Source of the DNA: Haliea sp040221975
GTDB taxonomy: Bacteria; Pseudomonadota; Gammaproteobacteria; Pseudomonadales; Halieaceae
NCBI GenBank assembly: GCA_040221975.1
Contig: JAVJWR010000027.1
Location: 85,692 to 149,691 of the forward strand
Length of the DNA: 64,000 nt
Reading direction: 5' to 3'
Shown: positions 8,927-17,783 of the stretch, in pieces
How the letters are laid out: every line of letters starts with the position of its first letter
Position numbering within the stretch: the stretch's first letter is position 1
Notes under the pieces: model-generated
Seen by the model: the letters and a program-made list of their open reading frames with translations, nothing else
What the model was told of the DNA's origin: nothing
The model's database searches: none
Made by a program: the position numbers and the translations under genes

Positions 8927-10174
8927 ATGGGTGCAACTGTGGCAGTGGTCGGCAGCGGCATGGCGGGACTCGCCGCGGCCCATGGTTGTCGCAAGGCGGG
9001 CTTTGACGTCACCCTGTTTGAAGCCCGCCCGGGCCACGGCATGGATGCCCATGCCATGGCCGTGCAGGGGGGCAATGTCGACCTGCCGTTGCGGGTCATG
9101 AGTCCACGCAACTGGCACAGCGTGCTGGCGCTTGCGGCGGAGGTGGGGGTGGGTACATTCCCGGTTGCCACCTATGCCTCCTGCAGCTGGACCGACCGCC
9201 AGACCTGGTTTCGCAGCGGCCGCATGCCGGTGACCGGTTGGCCCTGGGTGGGCTCCTGGCGTTATCTCAACCACCGCTCCCTGCGCCTGGCGCGGGGCCT
9301 CTGGCAGCTGCGTCGCGCCAGCGCCGGGCTGGCGGCTGGGGACGCCAGCTTCACCCTGGCGGATTTTCTGCAGCAACAGTCTTTTGACCCCCTGTTCTGG
9401 CGCGGCCTGGTGCTGCCCCTGCTCACCACCATTTGTACCTGCGACGAAGCACAGCTGCTGACCTGGCCCGCCCCCCAGCTGCTGTCGCTGCTGGATGAGA
9501 TTCTCCACGGCGGCGGCCTGGTGCGGCTGCAGGGTGGCAGCTCGGCACTGGTGGCGGCGCTTGCAGCTGCCATACCGGCCTTTACCGGCAGCCCGGTACA
9601 GCGGCTGGCGGCGCGGGAAGACGGGGTTCTGGTGCACAATGCCCGTGGCGAAGGCGGACAGTTTGATCGGGTTATTTTGGCAGTGCAGGCCAATCAGCTC
9701 GATTTTCTCGAGGGCGAGCAGTTCCAGCGGGAGCGGCAGGTACTGGACCAGGTGCGATTCGGCAGCGGCGAGCTCTGGCTGCATCGGGACCAGCGCTTTC
9801 TGCCGCGCCGGACCGCTGACTGGAGTGCGCTCAATTTCCAGACTGACCCTGAACTTGCACGGGTCATGTTCACGGTGCTGGTCAATGCCGTGGAACCGAC
9901 GCTGGCGGCAGCGGAGCCGGTGCTGCAGACCTGGAACCCCCTGTATGAACCGGACCCGGAAACCGTACTGGCCCGGGTGCCGCTGCAGCGGGCGGTGGTC
10001 CACACCGGTACCGCCGAGATCCACAGCACCCTCGTCGGGTGGCATGCGGAACCGGATCGCCGCGTCTTCTACAGTGGCTCCTGGGCCTACCCCGGAGTGC
10101 CGCTGCTGGAGTCCGCAGTGCGCTCCGCGCAGGCGGTAGTGGCACGTGTGCAACAACTGCAGGTGCGGGTATAG
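8927..10174 (+). CDS. FAD/NAD(P)-binding amine-oxidase-like oxidoreductase
   Basis: A 415-residue flavoprotein. The N-terminal dinucleotide fold is VAVVGSGMAGLAAAHGCRKA, followed by the acidic ribose-binding residue in VTLFEARPG. The central region (LVRLQGGSSALVAALAAAIP) and the C-terminal FAD segment (RRVFYSGSWAYPGVPLLESA) match the predicted NAD/FAD-binding proteins of the amine oxidase/protoporphyrinogen oxidase superfamily (COG2907 type). These proteins often sit near cyclopropane-fatty-acid or photolyase genes, neither of which is present here. The substrate is unknown. The start has GGAG 6 bases upstream. Confidence 0.8.
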   Translation: MGATVAVVGSGMAGLAAAHGCRKAGFDVTLFEARPGHGMDAHAMAVQGGNVDLPLRVMSPRNWHSVLALAAEVGVGTFPVATYASCSWTDRQTWFRSGRMPVTGWPWVGSWRYLNHRSLRLARGLWQLRRASAGLAAGDASFTLADFLQQQSFDPLFWRGLVLPLLTTICTCDEAQLLTWPAPQLLSLLDEILHGGGLVRLQGGSSALVAALAAAIPAFTGSPVQRLAAREDGVLVHNARGEGGQFDRVILAVQANQLDFLEGEQFQRERQVLDQVRFGSGELWLHRDQRFLPRRTADWSALNFQTDPELARVMFTVLVNAVEPTLAAAEPVLQTWNPLYEPDPETVLARVPLQRAVVHTGTAEIHSTLVGWHAEPDRRVFYSGSWAYPGVPLLESAVRSAQAVVARVQQLQVRV

Positions 10175-10232
10175 TGGCGGGCGCGTCACCTGATCGGCAA
10201 TAATCGCTGTTTCCTGGCAATGGTGGGTACGG

Positions 10233-11381
10233 ATGAAGACTTTTCTCAAGATCGTGCTGATACTGGCAGCCATTGTTGGCGTGGGCGTACTGGTGCTGGT
10301 CAATGGCAAGCAGCCGGAACCGTTCCCGCCCGGCTCGGAAAGTGCGTCCCGCCTGCAGATGGGGCCGCTGGAGGTGGTGCGCCTGGATCATGAGTTCCTC
10401 GACCCCACCCGTCCAACTGCCGCCAATGGTGACTATGCGGGTAGCGAGCAGCGGCGCCTGGAGTCCACTGTGTGGTATCCGCAAGACCGGGAGTACGGCC
10501 CCTATCCACTGTTGGTATACAGCCACGGGTACTCCTCGTCACGCCGGGAAGGGGCGTATCTGAACAGCCACCTGGCCAGTCTTGGCTACGTGGTGGTGGC
10601 CGCGGACTTTCCCCTGACCAACATGCGTGCGCCCGGTGGTCCGCAGGTAAAGGATGTGGTCAACCAGCCGGCGGACGTCAGCTTCCTGATCGACAGCCTG
10701 CTGCAGCTGTCGGCGGATGTCGACCACAGCCTGTACCGGCAAATCGATCCGGAGCGCATTGGCGCCCTGGGCCTGTCTCTGGGTGGCCTGACCACTACGC
10801 TGGCGGGCTTTCACCCGGAGCTGCGCGATCCCCGGATCCGGGCCGCGATCTCGATTGCGGGCCCCACGTTTGTTTTCACCCCGGTTTTTTATCGCCACCA
10901 CAGCCTGCCTTTCCTGATGCTGGCCGGGGACATCGATGCGCTGGTGCCTTATGCGGCCAATGCCGCGCCGGTACCCGGGCAGGTACCCGGGGGCGAGCTG
11001 GTCACCCTGCGCGCCGGGTCCCATACCGGCTTTGCCGGGCCGGCCGCGGTGATGCGCTGGCTGCACAACCCGGATGTTGTCGGCTGCTGGATAGTCCAGC
11101 GCAATGCCGGCGACGTCATGGAGGAGCCCTGGTTCGACCTCATCGGCCCCCCTGAAATGGGGCTGGATTACGCGGCGGAGCCCGATCTGTGTACGCTGGA
11201 TCCCCTGCCGGCAGCCATGAATACCCTGCGTCAGCAGATGATTACCCGGGTGGTGGTCAGCAGTTTCTTTGAGCGCCAGTTTTCGCTATCGGCGCCGGCG
11301 CGGGCAGCTGCGGCCAGATATTTGCGTCAGGTACTGCCGGCAGAGCTCGACGATGTGACCTATACCCCGCCTGCGGGTTGA
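10233..11381 (+). CDS. Membrane-anchored alpha/beta hydrolase
   Basis: A 382-residue alpha/beta hydrolase. The first 25 residues form a membrane anchor or signal (MKTFLKIVLILAAIVGVGVL). The oxyanion region is LLVYSHGYSSSRREG, and the nucleophile elbow is IGALGLSLGGLTTTL with Ser182. A later Asp (LAGDIDALVPYA) and His (LRAGSHTGFAG) complete a triad. The layout resembles dienelactone hydrolase/PAF-acetylhydrolase-like esterases. The natural substrate cannot be told. It follows the FAD gene by 58 bases and may share its transcript. Confidence 0.83.
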   Translation: MKTFLKIVLILAAIVGVGVLVLVNGKQPEPFPPGSESASRLQMGPLEVVRLDHEFLDPTRPTAANGDYAGSEQRRLESTVWYPQDREYGPYPLLVYSHGYSSSRREGAYLNSHLASLGYVVVAADFPLTNMRAPGGPQVKDVVNQPADVSFLIDSLLQLSADVDHSLYRQIDPERIGALGLSLGGLTTTLAGFHPELRDPRIRAAISIAGPTFVFTPVFYRHHSLPFLMLAGDIDALVPYAANAAPVPGQVPGGELVTLRAGSHTGFAGPAAVMRWLHNPDVVGCWIVQRNAGDVMEEPWFDLIGPPEMGLDYAAEPDLCTLDPLPAAMNTLRQQMITRVVVSSFFERQFSLSAPARAAAARYLRQVLPAELDDVTYTPPAG

Positions 11382-11396
11382 GTTGTACTGGCGCGG

Positions 11397-11414
11397 TCGG
11401 GTACCGGAACCCGA
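11397..11414. terminator. Small hairpin between convergent genes
   Basis: TCGGGT at 11397-11402 pairs with ACCCGA at 11409-11414 around a 6-base loop. It lies between the stops of the plus-strand hydrolase and the minus-strand M48 protease. No T-run follows, so terminator function is only plausible. Confidence 0.3.
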
Positions 11415-11430
11415 GGCCGGGCAAATCGTA

Positions 11431-12261
11431 TCAGGGCCGCTTCTCTGCTGTCAGTACCTGCACCGGATGCACTGGCGCAAGTTGGCCCCGGGGATTCAGT
11501 TTGCGCGCCGCCAGAGCCATTGCGGCCAGCGCCGCCTGCCGGTTGTGCGGTGCCGGGTGGGTGCTGAGAAATTCCGGCGGGCGGCTGCCGCCATCCACAG
11601 AGCCCATTTTGGCCCACAGGCTGACCGCGGCGTCCGGGTCATAGCCCGCGCGGGTGGCAAGCTCCAGCCCCAACTGGTCGGCCTCCAGCTCGGCGGTACG
11701 GCTGTTCGGCAGCTGCAGGGCCAGGGTGGCAGCCATGCCTGCGGCACCCATGGCCATGTTGGGGTTTTCTGACATGGCACCGACCGCGACCACCCCGAGG
11801 GTAGTCGCCATCGCCCGGGACATGCGTTCGGCGGTGTGGTTGGCCAGGGCGTGGGAGATTTCATGGCCCATGATCTGGGCGAACTCGGCGTCGGTCAGCT
11901 TGAGCTGTTTGAACAGGCCGGTATACACCGCCATCCGACCCCCCGCCATGCACCAGGCGTTGACAGTCTTGTCGTCATCCACCAGAGCCACGCTCCACTC
12001 CCAGCCTGCCGACTGCGGATATTCGGAAATTGCCACCGACACCAGGCGTCCGGTAATCGTTGCCACTCGCTTGGCCAGTGCCTTGTCGTTCGAAAGCTGG
12101 TCCTTGGCGCCCATATCCGAGACGGTGTTCAGGTAGGCGGCGCGGGATTCCACGATCGCGGCCTCCGGCGAAATCAGCATCAGCTGCCTGCGGCCGGTGG
12201 GACTGGTGACGCAGGCAGTCAGGAAGCAGGTGACTGTCAGCAGGATAAATACTTTTTTCAT
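11431..12261 (-). CDS. M48-family metalloprotease lipoprotein
   Basis: A 276-residue zinc protease. The lipobox FLTAC places the lipidated Cys at residue 17, so it is a periplasm-facing lipoprotein. The zinc site is MGHEISHALANHTAERMS (His133, Glu134, His137), and the third ligand lies in TAELEADQLGLELATRAGYD. Length and layout match the LoiP/YggG-type M48 lipoproteins that degrade or help fold outer-membrane proteins. The ATG at 12261 has GAGGG upstream in the mRNA. The next gene upstream on the same strand is the Rieske oxygenase, separated by a GC-rich tandem repeat. Confidence 0.9.
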   Translation of the reverse strand: MKKVFILLTVTCFLTACVTSPTGRRQLMLISPEAAIVESRAAYLNTVSDMGAKDQLSNDKALAKRVATITGRLVSVAISEYPQSAGWEWSVALVDDDKTVNAWCMAGGRMAVYTGLFKQLKLTDAEFAQIMGHEISHALANHTAERMSRAMATTLGVVAVGAMSENPNMAMGAAGMAATLALQLPNSRTAELEADQLGLELATRAGYDPDAAVSLWAKMGSVDGGSRPPEFLSTHPAPHNRQAALAAMALAARKLNPRGQLAPVHPVQVLTAEKRP

Positions 12262-12341
12262 CGGGGGAACCCTCGCGAACGGGCGGCTATTCTAGTCTAT
12301 GTCGCGAGGATTTTGACTGTTTTGAGGGATGGCCGTTCCCC

Positions 12342-12396
12342 TCGGCGGCCCCCCTTGGCGGGCCCCCCTCGGCGGGCCCCCCTTGGCGGGCCCCCC
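12342..12396. repeat. Four tandem copies of a 13-14-bp GC-rich unit
   Basis: The unit TYGGCGGGCCCCCC is repeated at 12342-12354 (13 bases, one G short), 12355-12368, 12369-12382 and 12383-12396. The Y alternates C, T, C, T. The last base is shared with the TAG stop codon of the minus-strand Rieske gene. Each unit contains a GGGCCC core, so the transcript could fold into stacked hairpins between the Rieske gene and the M48 gene. Confidence 0.9.
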
Positions 12397-13484
12397 TAAA
12401 AGGGCAGGCCGTCGTCGATGGCGTGGCCCGCTTCCTCGGGTGTTGCCAGGCCTTTCGTGTAGTGCTTGCCGTTGACTTCATCGCGAATCCTTGCGGCGTC
12501 ATCCGGTGTGGCGAAGAACTGCGAGTACCACTGGCGGCCGGTACGGAAGGGTCCGTCGGTCTTCAATTGCATGATTTTCAGTGCCGGGCGCTTGAACTTC
12601 CAGACATTGAAATCCGCGCCGAAGGCCTCCAGGGCGTTGGCCTGGAATTGCCTGGCGGCCTCCCGGTCCTCGTTGCTGGCTGGGCTGCTGGCGCCCCTGT
12701 AGAGTACAGCATGCCAGCACTTGACCACGCCGTCGTCCACCGGAGTGTTGGCGATCAGCTCGAACATGACGGCGTCGCCGAATACCTGCTTCGACAACAG
12801 CAGGCCCGGCCCGGTGTACCAGGTGGTGGTATACAGGTAGGTATCATACAGCTGCATCGGGCCACCCTGCCGCTGGATATACACCTGGTCGCGGTACTCG
12901 TTCTCGAAATACTCGCAGGGTGCACCGTGGGTGGGCCCCAGATGGCGGCTGTCGGCCATGTTGTCGAGGATTTCCTGGGGGTGGATCTGCAGTTCACCCA
13001 GGTGGTCCAGCTCCCACTGCACCCACTGCGGATCATCCCACTGTTGCAACAGGGGCGCGTCGTACTCGGGAGGGCGCCCTTCCGGGTCATACCAGGCCAT
13101 CACGCAGCCCATGTTGTCCACCACCGGGTAGGAGCGGATCGAGGCCGACTTGGGGTAGGGGCCTTCGGCGTAGGGAATGTCATCGACATCGCCGTCACAG
13201 CTGTAACGCCAGCCGTGGTAGGGGCAGCGGATGGAATCGCCCTCGATCTGCTCGCCATTCTTGACGATCATGGCGCTGGTGCTGGCAGTCAGATGGGTGC
13301 CCATGTGGGCACAGTAGGCGTCCAGCAGGACGGGTTTGCCGCTTTCACCCCGGTACAGCGCCAGATCCTGGCCAAAGAACCGCACCGCCATGGGTCCGGC
13401 GTCGAGTTCCTTGCTTTCTGCCACAATGAACCAGCCCCGGGGAAAGGTATTGGGGCCCAGGTTGTAATCAGCCGCTGTTGCCAT
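12396..13484 (-). CDS. Rieske 2Fe-2S oxygenase, KshA-like
   Basis: A 362-residue oxygenase component. The Rieske cluster is visible as DAYCAHMGTHL (Cys58, His60) and IRCPYHGWRYSCDG (Cys87, His90). The catalytic domain carries the mononuclear iron region (ILDNMADSRHLGPTHG). The FxRGWFIVAES opening and the cluster spacing resemble 3-ketosteroid 9-alpha-hydroxylase KshA and related cholesterol-ring or choline-type oxygenases. Its reductase partner is not in the window. The start has GGAGG 8 bases upstream. A steroid-like or other hydrophobic substrate is only a guess. Confidence 0.85.
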   Translation of the reverse strand: MATAADYNLGPNTFPRGWFIVAESKELDAGPMAVRFFGQDLALYRGESGKPVLLDAYCAHMGTHLTASTSAMIVKNGEQIEGDSIRCPYHGWRYSCDGDVDDIPYAEGPYPKSASIRSYPVVDNMGCVMAWYDPEGRPPEYDAPLLQQWDDPQWVQWELDHLGELQIHPQEILDNMADSRHLGPTHGAPCEYFENEYRDQVYIQRQGGPMQLYDTYLYTTTWYTGPGLLLSKQVFGDAVMFELIANTPVDDGVVKCWHAVLYRGASSPASNEDREAARQFQANALEAFGADFNVWKFKRPALKIMQLKTDGPFRTGRQWYSQFFATPDDAARIRDEVNGKHYTKGLATPEEAGHAIDDGLPF

Positions 13485-13588
13485 GGTGCTTGCCTCCAGT
13501 GTTCGCGATTATTCCCAGTATAACGGCCGCGGGCGCCGCAGCCACATCGTGGAGCCGCGGGCCCGGCAGGCAGCTGGGCTTGGCTCAA

Positions 13589-14899
13589 CTATTTGGCTTG
13601 CTGGTCTGACGGGTTGTGCTGCTGGTTGAACCTGCGCCCGAGATATACCCCCGTTGCCCCCCAGCAGGCGGCAATGCCGGCGCCGATCAGGGCCACCGGG
13701 GCCATGCCCAGGCCCAGGCCCTGGGTCAGCGCGGTGAAGGCCCACGCGTTGACCATGTCTCCGCCCCGGTAGACCACAATATCGATCACCGGTTTCGCCT
13801 TGTAGCGGGCCTCCTGGTCGACGGCGGTGAACAGCATCTCCCGCCCGGGCCGGGTAATGGCGAAATTGCCCGCCCGGCGCGCGATCTGTACGCCCACCAC
13901 CACGGCCACGATGGGCGCTGCAGCCAGCAGCAGCAGCCCGGCACAGATGACCGCGGGAATACAGGCGAGGGTGAAGGGCAGTCCCAGGTGCCTGGCAATG
14001 CGCCCCGTGGCAAAGGCGGCGATCACCACGGTCAGTGTGTTGACGGCGAGGTCCATGGCGGCCCAGATTTGGGTCCGGGTCTCCCGGTCATAGGGCTCCA
14101 GCAGGTTTTTCAGCTCGAAATAGATGAATGAGCTGATGGAGGTGTAGAGCACGATGAACAGGGCGATGCCGAGCAGGTAGGGACTGCGGAGGAATTCGGA
14201 GAAACCCGCCAGGGGGTTGCCGCCGATATAGTCAAAATCCCGGCCGCTGGCGGTGAGACCGGCATTGCCCAGATCCTCGACCTTTAGCCGCTGCAGCCAG
14301 TAGACCAGGGGCAGGGTGGCGACCAGGGCCGCGCTGCCGATCAGCAGCAGCGTGTCGGTCCCCGCTTCCGCCGCCAGCAGGGCCGTAAAGGCCGGGCCGA
14401 GCATGGCGCCGACGCTGGCACCGGCGCCGATGAATCCGAACAGGCGCGTGGCCTGGGGCCTGGCCCAGGTGTCGGCCATGAAGCTCCAGAATACGGAGAT
14501 GTGGAACAGGCTGAAGACGCTGATCCAGACGTAGAAGGCCTTGTCCAGCAAGGTGCGCTCGGCCACGGTCTGGATACCGACGTAAAACAGGACAAACGTT
14601 GCGGCAAAGAAGCCGTACACCGCCGGTACCAGGTGTCGCAGGCGAATGCGGGTCACGGCGTTACCGTACAGTGATACCGCGACCACGCTGAACAGGAAAG
14701 TCAGGGTCCAGAGCACGCTGACTTCGGCATCGCTCCAGTCGCTGGCCATGGCGTCCCGCACGGGCCGCAGGATGTAGTAAGCGGCCATCAGGATCAGCAC
14801 CAGGCTGAAGGAGCCCAGGGTGGCCCGCGCCTCACGGGGGTGGATGTCGCAGGCGAAGTCCAGTCCCCGCTGCAGCAGGGAGGGTTTCTGTGCGTTCAA
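13589..14899 (-). CDS. MFS / NTP-NDP-antiporter-like membrane transporter
   Basis: A 436-residue polytopic membrane protein. About 10-12 hydrophobic segments are visible, for example LGSFSLVLILMAAYYILRPV and LVPAVYGFFAATFVLFYVGI. The YYILRPVRDAMAS stretch after the first TM and the overall spacing resemble the bacterial members of the ATP:ADP antiporter-like MFS group. No substrate-specific motif is recognised. The only plausible start is a TTG at 14899, 8 bases after the stop of the upstream aldo/keto reductase; the first internal ATG would remove TM1. The two genes are likely co-transcribed. Confidence 0.75.
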   Translation of the reverse strand: MNAQKPSLLQRGLDFACDIHPREARATLGSFSLVLILMAAYYILRPVRDAMASDWSDAEVSVLWTLTFLFSVVAVSLYGNAVTRIRLRHLVPAVYGFFAATFVLFYVGIQTVAERTLLDKAFYVWISVFSLFHISVFWSFMADTWARPQATRLFGFIGAGASVGAMLGPAFTALLAAEAGTDTLLLIGSAALVATLPLVYWLQRLKVEDLGNAGLTASGRDFDYIGGNPLAGFSEFLRSPYLLGIALFIVLYTSISSFIYFELKNLLEPYDRETRTQIWAAMDLAVNTLTVVIAAFATGRIARHLGLPFTLACIPAVICAGLLLLAAAPIVAVVVGVQIARRAGNFAITRPGREMLFTAVDQEARYKAKPVIDIVVYRGGDMVNAWAFTALTQGLGLGMAPVALIGAGIAACWGATGVYLGRRFNQQHNPSDQQAK

Positions 14900-14906
14900 G
14901 CTGCCA

Positions 14907-15833
14907 CTACAGTGCGCTGAAGACGCGCATCATTTCCGCACGCTGGTTGCGGTCCGGCAACGGGCCGAAGTTGGCCTGCATGTTGTCCTGCATGTGATGG
15001 ACTTTGGAGGTGGCGGGAATCAGGTTGGTCACTGCCGGGTGGCCCAGGATCCATTTCAGGAAAAATTGTCCCCAGCTGCTGCAGCCAAGCTCCGCGGCTA
15101 CTGCCGGCAATTCCTGGTCGCGGGTTTTGGCGAACAGGGAGCCGCGCTGGTAGGGGCGGTTGATCATGGTGGCGATGTCGCGCTCCTGCGCCAGCGGCAG
15201 CAGGGCCTGCTCTGCGGTACGATCTTCCATGTTGTAGCTGAACTGGACGAAATCCAGCGGCTCCGTGCGCATGATTTGCAACAGTTCTTCGTGGTTGCGG
15301 CCATGGGAGGTGGTGATGCCGATGTAGCGCACCTTGCCCTCCTCTTTCCACTGTTTCAGCGTGGCGAGGTGGGTGCGCCAGTCCTGCAGGTTGTGGATTG
15401 CAATCAGGTCGAAGCGCTCGACCGCCATGCGCTCGGCGGAAGTCTGCATCTGGGCGATGCCTTCCTCCCGGCCCGTGGTCCAGACCTTGGTGGCGGCAAA
15501 TACCGGCGGCCGCGGCGACAGGGTGCGGAGGATGTCGCCGACCCGCGACTCCGCTTCACCGTACATCGGGGAAGAGTCAATGACCGTGCCGCCGGCGGCG
15601 AAGAAAGCCTGCAGGACTGCGCCCAACTGCTGCAGCGTCTCGGGACTGGCGGGCTCGTCAAATGTTTGCGAGGTGCCCATGCCGATGACCGGCAGCAGTT
15701 CGCCGGAGCTGGGTATGGGGCGCGTGTTCACAGTCGGGCCAGTGTTTCCCGCCGGGCCTGTCGCGCTAGCCGTGCCGGTGCCTAGCAGGGGTAGTGTCGC
15801 GGCGAGTTGCAGAATCTGGCGTCTGTTCAGCAT
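14907..15833 (-). CDS. Aldo/keto reductase with Tat-type signal
   Basis: A 308-residue NAD(P)H-dependent reductase. The N-terminus MLNRRQILQLAATLPLLGTG carries a twin-arginine pattern and hydrophobic core, suggesting folded export. The catalytic tetrad is seen as Asp in GTVIDSSPMYGEAE, Tyr in the same segment, Lys in FAATKVWTTG and His in LIAIHNLQDW. The substrate is not known. The start lies 10 bases from the stop of the upstream PBP gene and the TTG of the transporter follows after 8 bases. This suggests one unit: peptidase, reductase, transporter. Confidence 0.87.
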   Translation of the reverse strand: MLNRRQILQLAATLPLLGTGTASATGPAGNTGPTVNTRPIPSSGELLPVIGMGTSQTFDEPASPETLQQLGAVLQAFFAAGGTVIDSSPMYGEAESRVGDILRTLSPRPPVFAATKVWTTGREEGIAQMQTSAERMAVERFDLIAIHNLQDWRTHLATLKQWKEEGKVRYIGITTSHGRNHEELLQIMRTEPLDFVQFSYNMEDRTAEQALLPLAQERDIATMINRPYQRGSLFAKTRDQELPAVAAELGCSSWGQFFLKWILGHPAVTNLIPATSKVHHMQDNMQANFGPLPDRNQRAEMMRVFSAL

Positions 15834-15843
15834 GGCCCGCTCC

Positions 15844-16677
15844 TCAGCTGTTTGCCAGCATCCACTTGCGCAGGCGGTTGGAATCGCCGAAGGGGGTCAG
15901 CTTGCCGAACGAGTTGAGCAGCACTATGGACACCGGTTCGCCCTCAATGGTTGCCTGCATGACCAGGCAGCGGCCCGCCTCATTGAGGTAGCCAGTCTTG
16001 CTCAGGCCGATTTCCCAGGTCTGGTTTTTCAGCAGGCGGTTGGTGTTGTTGTAGTTCAGGGGCCCGCGGCGGGCAAAGGGGTGGACTTCCATGCCCGGCG
16101 TCGTGCTGGCTTCGGTAATCAGCGGATACGTGCCCGCGGCGCGCACCATCAGCGCCAGGTCCCGGGCGGTGGACAGGTTATCGCCGTGCAGGCCGGCGGG
16201 GTCGGCAAACTGGCTGTTGCGCATGCCCAGCGCCTCCGCTTTCAGGTTCATGGCCGTGACGAAGGCGTCAAGCCCGCCGGGATAGGTGCGTCCGAGCGCG
16301 CTGGCGGCGCGGTTTTCCGAGGACATCAGGGCCAGCAGCAGCATTTCCCGCCGGCTGAGAGTGGCGCCGTAGTCCAGCCGCGAGCCGGTGAGACGGATCA
16401 GGTCGCGGTCGTCCCGGGTCACCGTGATCGGCTGTTCCAGGTCCAGTCCGGCATCGAGAATGACCATCGCGGTCATCAGCTTGGTGATAGAGGCTATGGG
16501 GCGAACCGTGTCCGTGTCCTTGCCGTAGATGATGTTGCCATCGGCGTCCAGCACGATGGCGGAGGCGGATCTCAGTCCGGGGTTGCCATTGAGCTGGCCA
16601 AACTTGCCGTTGCCTGCGGCCAGGGCAGTGACGGGTAACAACAGAAACAGGCACAGGGCCCACTGCGGCGTCTTCAT
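15844..16677 (-). CDS. pbpG: D-alanyl-D-alanine endopeptidase / carboxypeptidase, PBP7 type
   Basis: A 277-residue S11-family penicillin-binding protein that trims peptidoglycan cross-links in the periplasm. A signal peptide (MKTPQWALCLFLLLPVTALA) precedes the three active-site motifs: SITK (residues 63-66), SEN (about 120-122) and KTG in IGLSKTGYLNEAGRCLVM. The protein lacks the C-terminal amphipathic anchor of PBP5/6, which with its length favours the PBP7/PbpG branch. It is the first gene of a minus-strand group with the aldo/keto reductase and the transporter. Confidence 0.9.
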   Translation of the reverse strand: MKTPQWALCLFLLLPVTALAAGNGKFGQLNGNPGLRSASAIVLDADGNIIYGKDTDTVRPIASITKLMTAMVILDAGLDLEQPITVTRDDRDLIRLTGSRLDYGATLSRREMLLLALMSSENRAASALGRTYPGGLDAFVTAMNLKAEALGMRNSQFADPAGLHGDNLSTARDLALMVRAAGTYPLITEASTTPGMEVHPFARRGPLNYNNTNRLLKNQTWEIGLSKTGYLNEAGRCLVMQATIEGEPVSIVLLNSFGKLTPFGDSNRLRKWMLANS

Positions 16678-16778
16678 GATCCGATCCCGTGGTTTTTTCC
16701 TCTGGGGCCAGTTTGCCCCAGCCCCAGTGCCGGCGCCAGCCCTGAACTTTAGTTACCTGCACATTTCCCGGGTCCGGC

Positions 16779-17783
16779 TCAGCCGGGCTCCGACTCGGCC
16801 CCCGCGGTGACCCGCAGCAGCCCGCGGAAAATGCGCTGGGCCGATGTCTCGCCGCTCAATACCTTGTAGACGTCACTGGCAATCGGCATCTCCACCCCGT
16901 GCTGATCCGCCAGCGCCATCACCGCGGGTGCACTCTTGGCGCCCTCCGCGACCATGAACATCTCCGCGGAGATGGTTGCCATGCTCTTGCCACGGCCCAG
17001 TTCCATGCCGACGTGACGGTTGCGGCTCTGGGGGCTGGTGCAGGTGGCGATCATGTCGCCAATGCCCGCGAGACCGGCGAAGGTTTCCGGTTGGCCGCCC
17101 ATGGCGCAGCCGAGGCGACTGATCTCCGCCAGGCCGCGGGTGATCAGGGACGCCCGGGTGTTGTCCCCGGCGCCGAGGCCGTCGCCCATGCCCACGGCGA
17201 TGGCGATGATGTTTTTCAGTACCCCGCCCAGCTCACAGCCCACCACATCGGTGTTGGTGTAGACTCGGAACAGGCCGCTGGAGAACAGGCACTGCAGTTC
17301 GCGCACGATGATCGCGTCTTCCATCGCGATTACACTCGCCGCCGCCTGGCCCGCCATGATCTCCCGGGCCAGGTTGGGACCCGTGAGGACGCCCACCGGA
17401 TGCCCGGGCAGCACCTCGGCGATGATTTCAGTCATGCGCATGCGGGTGTCCAGTTCCAGCCCCTTGGTCAGACTGATGATCGGTACCCAGGGCCGGATAT
17501 GTTCGCGTACCTGCTGCAGCACGCTGCGGAAATTCTGCGACGGGATCCCCATGACAATGACATCGGCGCTGGCCACGGCCTCGCCGATGTCCGCCGTCGC
17601 CCGCAGCTTCTCCGGCAGGCGGGCGCCAGGGAGGTAGGTCTCGTTGCTGTGGCGTGTATTGATTTCCTGCACGGTCTCGGCATTGCGGGCCCAGAGGGTG
17701 ACCGGTGCGTTGCGGGCCACCAGGGCGGCAACCGTGGTGCCCCAGGAGCCGCCCCCCAGGAGACAGACTTTGAGGTTGCTCAT
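16779..17783 (-). CDS. gpsA: Glycerol-3-phosphate dehydrogenase [NAD(P)+]
   Basis: A 334-residue cytosolic enzyme that reduces dihydroxyacetone phosphate to sn-glycerol-3-phosphate for phospholipid synthesis. The Rossmann motif is VCLLGGGSWGTTVAALVA. Family motifs include VPIISLTKGLELDTRMRM, VGVLTGPNLAREIMAGQAAA and LGGVLKNIIAIAVGMGDGLG, the last with the catalytic Lys. The ATG overlaps the stop of plsB (ATGA), so it is the third gene of the lipid operon and feeds PlsB with substrate. Confidence 0.97.
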   Translation of the reverse strand: MSNLKVCLLGGGSWGTTVAALVARNAPVTLWARNAETVQEINTRHSNETYLPGARLPEKLRATADIGEAVASADVIVMGIPSQNFRSVLQQVREHIRPWVPIISLTKGLELDTRMRMTEIIAEVLPGHPVGVLTGPNLAREIMAGQAAASVIAMEDAIIVRELQCLFSSGLFRVYTNTDVVGCELGGVLKNIIAIAVGMGDGLGAGDNTRASLITRGLAEISRLGCAMGGQPETFAGLAGIGDMIATCTSPQSRNRHVGMELGRGKSMATISAEMFMVAEGAKSAPAVMALADQHGVEMPIASDVYKVLSGETSAQRIFRGLLRVTAGAESEPG

